From Flavobacteriales bacterium (GTDB lineage Bacteria; Bacteroidota; Bacteroidia; Flavobacteriales_E; Vicingaceae), in NCBI GenBank assembly GCA_029262915.1, contig JAJCYN010000212.1:1-5557 (forward strand): a stretch of DNA of 5,557 bases, read 5' to 3'. Positions 1 to 5,557 of the stretch are shown here, piece after piece. The position numbers and the translations under genes are program-made. The stretch's first letter is position 1. Each line of letters begins with the position of its first letter. Below the pieces are notes generated by a model. That model searched no databases. It was not told where the DNA came from and saw only the letters and a list, made by a program, of their open reading frames with translations.

Positions 1-88
1 AATCATCAACCACTTTATTTTTTACGGTTGAAGAACCAAGCTCTTTTTCTTCAATTAATGGTTTAATTTTGTCTTTATCTTGAAGCAT
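1..88 (-). CDS. Hypothetical protein, N-terminal 29 residues only (runs off left edge)
   Basis: On the minus strand an ATG at 88-86 opens a frame with no stop to the window edge. It encodes 29 residues beginning MLQDKDKIKPLIEEKELGSS and ending in VKNKVVDD. The stretch is charged and Lys/Glu-rich, without a signal peptide or membrane segment, so a cytoplasmic protein is likely. I do not recognise the family and the fragment is too short to assign a function. Support for a real start comes from a good Bacteroidota-type promoter match (106-135) ending about 18 bp upstream, and from an A-rich, Shine-Dalgarno-free leader as is usual in this phylum. It is divergent from the small ORF at 192-380. 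Another in-frame start further left cannot be excluded. Confidence 0.6.
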   Translation of the reverse strand, partial: MLQDKDKIKPLIEEKELGSSTVKNKVVDD

Positions 89-105
89 ATACTTTTTTGA
101 CTAAT

Positions 106-135
106 CAAATATATCTAATTATCAATAAACAACAA
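106..135 (-). promoter_or_regulatory. Candidate Bacteroidota-type promoter for the leftward gene at 1-88
   Basis: Read on the minus strand, TATATTTG at 113-106 matches the Bacteroidota -7 consensus TAnnTTTG exactly. A TTG at 135-133 lies 19 bp upstream, as expected for the -33 element; a second TTG at 132-130 gives a 16-bp spacer. Transcription would start near position 100, leaving a leader of roughly a dozen bases before the ATG at 88. The match is by eye; in AT-rich DNA the -7 motif alone occurs by chance, but motif, spacing and position agree here. Confidence 0.45.
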
Positions 136-140
136 GCTTG

Positions 141-168
141 TAATCTTCAATGAATACTTTGAAGATTA
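141..168. promoter_or_regulatory. Perfect 10-bp inverted repeat in the divergent spacer, possible operator
   Basis: TAATCTTCAA (141-150) and TTGAAGATTA (159-168) are exact reverse complements separated by 8 bp (TGAATACT). No T-run follows on either strand and the stem is only 20% GC, so it does not look like an intrinsic terminator. It lies just upstream of the candidate promoter of the leftward gene and 23 bp before the ATG at 192. It is therefore placed where a dimeric regulator could act on one or both divergent genes. Regulator binding is inference; the symmetry itself is directly visible. Confidence 0.4.
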
Positions 169-191
169 TTTAAAATATCTAAACTTATGGT

Positions 192-380
192 ATGAAAACC
201 CTATTCATACTTACTGTTATCTTCTTAGTTGCGTGTAGCAGTGTAGCAGCAGTCCAAAAGAAAAAGAAACTCCTTACGACAATAAAAGAATTACTTGAAA
301 AAATTGACGGAAAGATTCTTGTTCTTACTATCCATCATAACAGCCGTTCAATAGATAATAACCCCAAAATAGAAAACTAA
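192..380 (+). CDS. Possible small lipoprotein, 62 residues, function unknown
   Basis: The frame starts at ATG 192 and stops at TAA 378-380. The N-terminus has Lys2, a hydrophobic stretch (residues 4-13) and the lipobox L12-V13-A14-C15, a textbook signal peptidase II site, followed by Ser-Ser. The predicted mature protein would be about 48 residues: a Lys-rich run (KKKK at 23-26), a short amphipathic stretch (TTIKELLEKIDGKILVLTI) and a polar Asn-rich tail. It would be an envelope-anchored lipoprotein if real. There is no Shine-Dalgarno, which is normal in the phylum, and only a one-base-short -7 box (TACTTTG, 155-161) upstream. It resembles no family I know. It could instead be the decayed start of a larger lipoprotein gene, or a chance ORF. 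The lipobox is the main argument that it is genuine. Confidence 0.45.
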   Translation: MKTLFILTVIFLVACSSVAAVQKKKKLLTTIKELLEKIDGKILVLTIHHNSRSIDNNPKIEN

Positions 381-385
381 GCCCA

Positions 386-413
386 AATTCATTTTGAATT
401 AATTTAATTTTTT
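386..413 (+). terminator. Weak AT-rich hairpin with a downstream T-run
   Basis: AATTCA (386-391) and TGAATT (395-400) form a 6-bp stem with a TTT loop; a T6 run follows at 408-413. It lies just after the stop of the ORF at 192-380 and overlaps the end of the convergent gene (stop at 404-406). The stem has one G-C pair and the T-run begins 7 bases after the stem, so terminator function is uncertain. On the minus strand there is no T-run after the stem. Confidence 0.2.
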
Positions 414-619
414 ACAAATTTTTGGACAATCGTTTTTTTAGCTTCAATAAACTGAATAAAGTATATTCCTTTTGGAATATCAGTAACATCAATGGATTTT
501 GTTTTCAAATAAAATTCTCTTATTGTTTTACCTGTAACATCAACAATTTTTATCTCTCGATCTTTTAAATTATCTATCATCAATAATCCGCTCGTTGGGT
601 TAGGACGAATTGTTATTTC
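404..619 (-). other. Type A T9SS sorting domain (Por_Secre_tail-like) of the 899-residue protein
   Basis: The last 71 residues carry the usual landmarks of the type A C-terminal sorting signal: a PNPTSG turn near the start, a beta strand ending in VDVTGK, the IPKGIYFIQF segment, and a basic KKTIVQKFVKN tail. In the family, this domain directs passage through the outer-membrane T9SS translocon and is usually removed by the sortase-like PorU during attachment to A-LPS. Assignment is by motif recognition. Confidence 0.9.
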
Positions 620-3103
620 TTCATTAATTATTTTTACCGCTACAATATCTGAGAAGGAGTGTTTCCCATCAAAATCAACTTGCTTTAATCGATAATAAGA
701 AATCCCTCTGAAAGGAGAATCATCAACATTACTGTATTCAATAAGTGAATTAGAATTCCCCGCTCCTTTAATTGTAGCTATCGTTTCAAAATTAATTCCA
801 TCTGATGATCGTTGAATTTCAAAATAATCGTTATTAATTTCAGTTACCGTTAACCATTCTAATAAGACAATATTGTCATTTTCTGTTGCTGTAAATTCTA
901 ACAATTCAACTGGTAAAATCAATCCACAATTATCAGAGGAATTAACATCTGGAGCATCAAAACGTTCAAAAGAGCTTGTTACCCCTCCGCCTGTTTCTAT
1001 TCCCGAAGTGTTTAATTGATAAAAAACAGGAATAAACTCATTCCCATATTCAAAAACATAGTGGTATACAAATTGGTTAGTTGGTTCACTAATAGATCCT
1101 CCAGCCAAATCGCAACTAATAAATTCTACAGCATAATATTTCCATCCTGGTCCGGTATAATTATTATCTTTTAACATCACCGTACTTTGATTACCGATAG
1201 AAGGAGAAGAAAAACTAACCCTCGGAAAAGCAAAATTTATTTCTTGTTCGCTTAATACACAAAAGACAACTCGTTCACTCTCTCCACCTCCAAAAACTTG
1301 CGTAATAGTATCTCCATCATCTGCTTCTGTTGCCCAGTTTGGTGGAATATTAATAGAATTATCTAACTCTAATTCTACTCCTTTTTCAGCATTGTTATTT
1401 CCTGTTGTTCCTGCATCCTGTCCATAACCTGTTGCAGCAGGCTGATTCCAAAAAGAAATACCGCAAGGAATCATCGTTGAATAACCATCAGCATCAGCTC
1501 TAAATGTAAAATCATCTACCCATGCAAAAGGAGCACCAGAAAAACCTCCTTCAAAAATTACACGAAATTTAAAATCGGAATGAAAGTAGGCTGAATTAAC
1601 ATTGGGTGTAGCATTGTAATAATAGTTTCCTGGGCTGGTATTACTTTTATAAGCCGTAAAACAAAAATAGTTAAATGGTAAAGCTGCAGAAATTTTATTT
1701 TCTTCAACAGAAGTTCCTTGTGTAATATCTTTAACCGTTATCCAAGCGGAACCATCCCAAATTTGCAAACGTAAATGATCACTAAAATTACTCCAAGTAT
1801 CTCCTCCTCCAGTTCCTGATGAAGAAGATTTCGCGTAAAAACTAATTTTCAACGATTCTTGCCCACTCATATCCATGGTGGGAGATTCAATGTATTCATC
1901 TCTATCCAGTTTGGCATAATAAACATTCGCCATATTAATTGGAAAAGCTTCAGTTTTAACTGAATTTCCATTCCATCCACCAGCAGGAACAAGATTTAAT
2001 GTTGAGCCTCCACCCAAAGTCCAAGTTCCACAAGCTGTACACGCTTCATCTCCATCATTACCGGCATAATCCAAATTTAAGTCATTGTCATTAAAATTAT
2101 CTGCCCACTTAAAATCACCTGTTCCGCCACCTCCTCCACAAACAGTTACTTCATCTAAATAAAAAGTAGCAGAAGAAGTATTAGACCGAAATCGAATAAA
2201 TATGGTTTGTCCAGCAAAAGCACTCAGATCAATCGCTTGAGGAGTACAAATTCCTGAGGTATTAGTAAGTGTTGTTGAGCTAGAAAGGCTAGTTCCACAA
2301 GCTCCTCCTGTTCTTATTTCTATAGTGGGAAAACTAAAAGTAAGGTTAAATGAGTAATCAAAAGTTAGATTGTAGCCGGTTGCAGGAATGGCTAACGCCA
2401 TAGAAGTAATGTAAGAACCAAAACCACTTAATCCATAAGCTCTTTCGGCTACACTTCCGCAAGAAGCCGCTGAAGTGTTGAATCCACTAGCCGTCCCTCC
2501 TCTACATCCAGAAGGCCAATTTGTAGCATCGATACTTTGAAAAGCCGTTCCAAAATCATCACTTAGCAAACAACTTCCTCCCCCGCCTCCTCCAGCACTT
2601 AAATCAACTGTAGGGTCATCAAAATAAAAAGTGGCAGATGATGTATTGGATCGAAATCGAATATAAATTGTTTGACCGGAATAAGCACTTAAATCAATTA
2701 CCTGAGGAGTACAGACTCCAGAAGTATTTGTTAAGGTGATGGTATTTAACAAAGCCGTACCACAAGATGCACCTGACCGAATTTCTATCGCAGGAAAGCT
2801 AAATGTGAGGTTAAAAGAATAGTCAAAAGTTAAGTCATATCCTGTTGCGGGAATTGCAATCGCACTAGTAGTAATATAGCTGCCGAAACCACTTAAGCCA
2901 TATTCATAATCTCCTGCACCAGCACAAGGTCCAATAGAAGTATTAAAAGAACTTGCCGACCCTCCACGACAAGCACTTGGCCAATTCGTTGTACTTATAC
3001 TTGCAAAAGCTGTCCCAAAATCATCCTGAAATAATTGAGCATTCCCTAAAAATGAGCTTAACATAAGAGCTAATGCAAAAGAATATTTAAGGAAATTGAG
3101 CAT
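404..3103 (-). CDS. Secreted multidomain protein with a T9SS type A C-terminal sorting domain, 899 residues
   Basis: Likely an extracellular or cell-surface T9SS cargo; no catalytic domain is recognised. Residues 1-22 are a Sec signal peptide (Lys7, hydrophobic core, cleavage after GNA before Q23). Two tandem modules follow at 27-166 and 182-321, joined by poly-Gly linkers (171-176, 323-327). Each has four Cys at matching positions (45/60/114/131 and 200/215/269/286) and ends in a FYxD strand, suggesting a disulfide-bonded jelly-roll-like fold. Residues 330-538 look like a third beta-sandwich (IWDGSAWITV at 448-457, WVDDFTF near 528-534). Residues 539-728 are unassigned. Residues 730-825 are the Fn3-like module common before type A tails (LPVELLEF, FEIQRSSDG, SYYRLKQVDFDG). 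Residues 829-899 are the sorting domain (RPNPTSG 833-839, GIYFIQF 879-885, QKFVKN end). I chose ATG 3103 because the frame's upstream codon at 3109 is TTG. It follows the PKD gene by 32 bp, probably in one operon. Adhesion or ligand binding is inferred. Confidence 0.93.
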   Translation of the reverse strand: MLNFLKYSFALALMLSSFLGNAQLFQDDFGTAFASISTTNWPSACRGGSASSFNTSIGPCAGAGDYEYGLSGFGSYITTSAIAIPATGYDLTFDYSFNLTFSFPAIEIRSGASCGTALLNTITLTNTSGVCTPQVIDLSAYSGQTIYIRFRSNTSSATFYFDDPTVDLSAGGGGGGSCLLSDDFGTAFQSIDATNWPSGCRGGTASGFNTSAASCGSVAERAYGLSGFGSYITSMALAIPATGYNLTFDYSFNLTFSFPTIEIRTGGACGTSLSSSTTLTNTSGICTPQAIDLSAFAGQTIFIRFRSNTSSATFYLDEVTVCGGGGGTGDFKWADNFNDNDLNLDYAGNDGDEACTACGTWTLGGGSTLNLVPAGGWNGNSVKTEAFPINMANVYYAKLDRDEYIESPTMDMSGQESLKISFYAKSSSSGTGGGDTWSNFSDHLRLQIWDGSAWITVKDITQGTSVEENKISAALPFNYFCFTAYKSNTSPGNYYYNATPNVNSAYFHSDFKFRVIFEGGFSGAPFAWVDDFTFRADADGYSTMIPCGISFWNQPAATGYGQDAGTTGNNNAEKGVELELDNSINIPPNWATEADDGDTITQVFGGGESERVVFCVLSEQEINFAFPRVSFSSPSIGNQSTVMLKDNNYTGPGWKYYAVEFISCDLAGGSISEPTNQFVYHYVFEYGNEFIPVFYQLNTSGIETGGGVTSSFERFDAPDVNSSDNCGLILPVELLEFTATENDNIVLLEWLTVTEINNDYFEIQRSSDGINFETIATIKGAGNSNSLIEYSNVDDSPFRGISYYRLKQVDFDGKHSFSDIVAVKIINEEITIRPNPTSGLLMIDNLKDREIKIVDVTGKTIREFYLKTKSIDVTDIPKGIYFIQFIEAKKTIVQKFVKN
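2141..2560 (-). repeat. Tandem duplication, second copy (residues 182-321)
   Basis: This copy aligns without gaps to residues 27-166 of the same protein at a constant offset of 155 residues (465 bp). By hand count 103 of 140 positions are identical (about 74%). Blocks such as YGLSGFGSYIT, LTFDYSFNLTFSFP and IRFRSNTSSATFY are unchanged, and all four Cys are kept. Many identical residues use different synonymous codons in the two copies, so the duplication is not very recent. Confidence 0.9.
2606..3025 (-). repeat. Tandem duplication, first copy (residues 27-166)
   Basis: This is the N-terminal member of the 155-residue-spaced pair and directly follows the signal peptide. Most differences from the second copy lie in the segment between the first two Cys regions (about residues 56-68) and around residues 116-123, which may be exposed loops. 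The rest of the module is nearly invariant. The module starts with DDFGTAF and ends with FYFDDPTV, a pattern typical of secreted Bacteroidota beta-sandwich domains. I cannot name a specific family. Confidence 0.9.
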
Positions 3104-3135
3104 CTTCAAATTTAATAAAAAGTGTTGTTATTATT

Positions 3136-3411
3136 TTATCTTATTACCGTAACCTTGCCAATGTGTTTGTGTTCTTCTTCTAATACATCTTCGGTAAAAA
3201 CACGATACACATAAACTCCAAGTGGCACAGGTTGTCCTTTGTATGTTCCATCCCAACCCACATCGATATCATTAGATTCAAATAGTTTTACTCCCCAACG
3301 ATCAAAAATTAACATTCTAAATTTGGCAACCCCCATTCCTTTAGGAAAAAACAAACTATTATTAGAATCCCCATCTGGAGTAAACGCATTAGGTATAAAC
3401 AAAACATATTC
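3136..3411 (-). other. Type B T9SS sorting domain (gliding motility-associated C-terminal domain)
   Basis: The final 91 residues begin EYVLFIPNAFTPDGD and contain the family landmarks N-A-F-T-P-D-G-D, IFDRWGVKLFES, WDGTYKGQPVPLGVYVYRV and the terminal GKVTVIR. In the family, type B domains are needed for secretion through the T9SS and commonly depend on a PorP/SprF-like outer membrane protein. They differ in sequence from the type A domain of the neighbouring gene. Confidence 0.93.
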
Positions 3412-5557
3412 TCCTCTTATTTTTACTTCACGAGAAGCAGTATCCCTGCATCCAAAATTTGAAATCACAATTTGTGTTACCGTATAAAATCCTGTATCTT
3501 GATAGGTATAAGCAGGATTACTGGCTGTACTTGTTCCTCCTTCTCCAAAAGTCCAATTATAAGCAGATGCTCCAGTGGAGTTATCAATAAAATCAATAGT
3601 TGGTGTATAAATTGATACTTCTGCTGGACTTGGAGTAAACCCGGCCACAGGATTTGGATAAATGGTAATCGGAAAGGTTAACGTATCGGATAATGTACAC
3701 ATATCTGAAGTATTTAATGTTAACGACACAAAATAATTACCAGCTGCACTGTATTGATGTGATGGGTTGGGTAAAAAAGAATTAAACCCATCTCCAAAAT
3801 CCCAAGTCCAAGTGGTAATTGAACTACCAGCAACAATGGTAGAAAGATCATTAAAGAAAATAGAATCCCCCTCGCAGCCACTTGCTAAAACTGGCCCAAA
3901 ATTAAATGTTGGTACTGGAAGAACGCTTACTGTTTGTATTATTGTATCTGTACACCCTAAGTCTGACGTAACGGCAAGTTGAACATTAAATGTTTGTGAA
4001 TTTATAGTATAAGTATGGCTTGGGTCTTGTGTTGTTGAGGTTCCACCATCACCAAAAGTCCAATCCCAGCTTATTATTGTTCCTGTTGGTATTGTTGACT
4101 GGTCGGTAAAATTCATAACATCATTTACACATACTATATTACTGGTAAATGATGCTGTAGGCAAATCATATATTTGAACATTTTGATTTATTGTACTCGT
4201 ACATCCAGAATCTGTAGCAATCGTTAAAATTGCATTATAGACCCCTATATTGGTATAAGTATGCGTAGGATTCTGTTGTGTAGCACTATTCCCATCCGCA
4301 AAATCCCAAGTCCACGAAGTAGGAATTCCTGTAGATAAATCTGTAAATACAGATGGAGTATTTAAACAAACATCTATAGATGTAAAACTTGCTACAGGAT
4401 TTGAATTGACGGTGATATCAATTGCAACAAAGCTTGTACAACCTCCATTTGAAATTACAGTTAAATTAACAGTATATACTCCTGAATTAGCATAAGTATG
4501 TGTCGGGTTTTGTAGGTTAGAGGTATTTCCATCTCCAAAATCCCAGGCCCAGCTAGTTATAAATCCAGCATTAATAACTGAATTATCGTTAAACTGTATT
4601 ACATCTCCATCACAAATAGGCGTATTAACAGCAATTCCTGCAACAACATCATCCACTACCACTACTACTTGAAATACTTGGTCGGTACAGTTTGCAGAAC
4701 CACCAGAAACAATTAACGAAGTTAAAAATGAACCAGGAGTTAAATAAGTGTGTGATGTAACTGGACCAACATTGCTAGTATTTCCATCTCCAAAATCCCA
4801 AGCCCAACCATTAGGAACTCCAGTTGATGCATCAGTAAATGTAGTCACGGATCCTAAACAAACAGTATCTACAGTATAATTTGCTACAGGAATAGAATTA
4901 ACGACAACGGGTATGGTTATAAAACTATCACATCCATTTATATTTGTAGCAATTAAAGTAACATTGTACGTTCCCGGATTTTGATAAATATAGGTAGGAT
5001 TAGGAGCACTAGATGTATTTCCATCTCCAAAATCCCAGTCGTATGACTGAATACCCACAATATCAACTACTGTTTCTGTAAATGTGGTAACACTACCAAA
5101 ACATACTGTATCAGCAAAAAAACCTGGTGTTGGAACAGTGCTCACAACAATTGGAGTAACAATAGTATCAGAACATCCTGCTCCATTTCCAATAATTAAT
5201 CGAACATTATAGTTTCCTCCCAACAAATAAATATTCGTTGGATTTTGGCTAGTAGAAGTATTTCCATCTCCAAAATCCCAAGCCCAATTACTTGGTGTTC
5301 CTTGGCTGGTATCTACAAAAACAGATTGTTGCTTAGCACAAGAAAGTGTAACATTAAACCCTGCTGTCGGTTGTGGTAACACAACTACTGCACTTGAAAC
5401 AGTATCAGCACAACCAAATAGATTACCTACAATTAATTGAGCTATATAAGTTGAATCTTGAGCATAAGTATTTGTTGTAAGTTGAGTGTTTGCCGTATTT
5501 CCATCTCCAAAATCCCAAGCCCAATTGGTTGGTGTTCCAGCAGAAATATCTGTAAAT
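3136..5557 (-). CDS. Large PKD-repeat surface protein with gliding-motility-associated type B sorting domain (5' end outside window)
   Basis: The frame is open from the right edge to TAA at 3138-3136, giving 806 C-terminal residues; start and signal peptide lie beyond 5557. A GTG at 5382 is only an internal Val codon: the 58 codons before it encode another PKD module. Nine PKD modules are visible, with the WxWDFGDGN-type motif starting at residues 12, 91, 172, 251, 336, 415, 497, 583 and 666 (spacing 79-86). Most have one Cys before and one after this motif. Variants are FADG in module six, and WTFGEGG in the last, which also lacks its first Cys. Residues 716-806 are the type B domain (CHU_C/TIGR04131-like): IPNAFTPDGD 721-730, FDRWG, GWDGTYKG, PLGVYVYRV, and the GKVTVIR end. 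Such proteins are T9SS-exported surface adhesins or filaments; SprB of Flavobacterium johnsoniae is the best-known relative by C-terminal type. No PorP/SprF partner gene is present in the window. An adhesive or structural role is inferred. Confidence 0.95.
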   Translation of the reverse strand, partial: FTDISAGTPTNWAWDFGDGNTANTQLTTNTYAQDSTYIAQLIVGNLFGCADTVSSAVVVLPQPTAGFNVTLSCAKQQSVFVDTSQGTPSNWAWDFGDGNTSTSQNPTNIYLLGGNYNVRLIIGNGAGCSDTIVTPIVVSTVPTPGFFADTVCFGSVTTFTETVVDIVGIQSYDWDFGDGNTSSAPNPTYIYQNPGTYNVTLIATNINGCDSFITIPVVVNSIPVANYTVDTVCLGSVTTFTDASTGVPNGWAWDFGDGNTSNVGPVTSHTYLTPGSFLTSLIVSGGSANCTDQVFQVVVVVDDVVAGIAVNTPICDGDVIQFNDNSVINAGFITSWAWDFGDGNTSNLQNPTHTYANSGVYTVNLTVISNGGCTSFVAIDITVNSNPVASFTSIDVCLNTPSVFTDLSTGIPTSWTWDFADGNSATQQNPTHTYTNIGVYNAILTIATDSGCTSTINQNVQIYDLPTASFTSNIVCVNDVMNFTDQSTIPTGTIISWDWTFGDGGTSTTQDPSHTYTINSQTFNVQLAVTSDLGCTDTIIQTVSVLPVPTFNFGPVLASGCEGDSIFFNDLSTIVAGSSITTWTWDFGDGFNSFLPNPSHQYSAAGNYFVSLTLNTSDMCTLSDTLTFPITIYPNPVAGFTPSPAEVSIYTPTIDFIDNSTGASAYNWTFGEGGTSTASNPAYTYQDTGFYTVTQIVISNFGCRDTASREVKIRGEYVLFIPNAFTPDGDSNNSLFFPKGMGVAKFRMLIFDRWGVKLFESNDIDVGWDGTYKGQPVPLGVYVYRVFTEDVLEEEHKHIGKVTVIR
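3418..5557 (-). repeat. Array of nine PKD modules (first one partial)
   Basis: Modules recur every 79-86 codons. At DNA level, the + strand 20-mer TTTCCATCTCCAAAATCCCA is present exactly at 5498-5517, 5261-5280, 5018-5037, 4781-4800 and 4526-4545, encoding the WDFGDGN core with identical codons in five modules. The corresponding cores near 4295, 4050, 3795 and 3545 have drifted in codons and residues. In the two right-most modules the identity extends through the following bases to about 31 bp. The array is coding throughout and continues beyond the window. Confidence 0.93.

Noticed and set aside
138..161. Promoter for the plus-strand small ORF (TTG 138-140, TACTTTG 155-161)
   Set aside because: The -7 box is one base short of TAnnTTTG and the spacer is only 14 bp; too weak to list as a feature.
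3107..3114. TAAATTTG on the minus strand as a -7 box for the 899-residue gene
   Set aside because: It matches TAnnTTTG but sits 3 bp before the ATG, so the transcript would lack a leader, and there is no TTG at the expected upstream distance.
3104..3135. Terminator or promoter between the two large genes
   Set aside because: The 32-bp gap shows no inverted repeat and no paired -33/-7 elements; it reads as a simple intra-operon spacer.
3239..3487. Plus-strand ORF of 82 codons
   Set aside because: It lies wholly antisense to the type B sorting domain and last PKD module, has no recognisable domain or leader, and is best explained as a shadow frame.
3767..3982. Plus-strand ORF of 71 codons
   Set aside because: It is antisense to well-conserved PKD modules; its composition follows the reverse complement of the repeats, with no start signals.
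4526..5517. Regularly spaced identical 20-mers resembling a CRISPR-like array
   Set aside because: Spacing is 237-255 bp, always a multiple of three, and both repeats and intervals are in-frame PKD coding sequence.

Overview
The window looks like chromosomal DNA from a member of the Bacteroidota, most likely a Flavobacteriia-type marine or environmental bacterium. The DNA is AT-rich. Two large genes encode proteins ending in the two classic type IX secretion system (T9SS) sorting domains. A TAnnTTTG-type (Bacteroidota sigma factor) promoter is visible, and Shine-Dalgarno sequences are absent. Species cannot be named from this sequence.

Layout, left to right. Positions 1-88 hold the first 29 codons of a leftward gene of unknown function. 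A 103-bp divergent spacer (89-191) carries a candidate promoter for that gene and a perfect 10-bp inverted repeat. Positions 192-380 hold a small rightward ORF for a possible 62-residue lipoprotein. It converges on two large leftward genes that fill the rest of the window. In transcription order, the first is the 3' part of a very large PKD-repeat surface protein (3136 to beyond 5557; nine PKD modules visible, then a gliding-motility-associated type B sorting domain). After a 32-bp gap comes an 899-residue secreted protein (404-3103) with a signal peptide, two near-identical 140-residue Cys-containing modules, a third beta-sandwich-like module, an unassigned region, an Fn3-like module and a type A sorting domain.

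How they work together (inference): the short gap with no hairpin suggests the two large genes are co-transcribed. Both products would cross the inner membrane via Sec, cross the outer membrane via the T9SS, and end up on the surface or outside the cell. Repeated PKD and beta-sandwich modules without any recognised catalytic domain suggest adhesion, matrix or carbohydrate binding, or a structural role. I find no RNA genes, mobile elements or CRISPR in the window. Two apparent gene starts need correction: the PKD gene does not start at 5382 but stays open to the window edge, and the 899-residue protein most likely starts at the ATG at 3103 rather than an upstream TTG at 3109.

I do not see strong evidence for a wholly new system. 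The most informative items are the gradient of DNA-level similarity along the PKD array, the gap-free 155-residue tandem duplication, and the unassigned region in the 899-residue protein.
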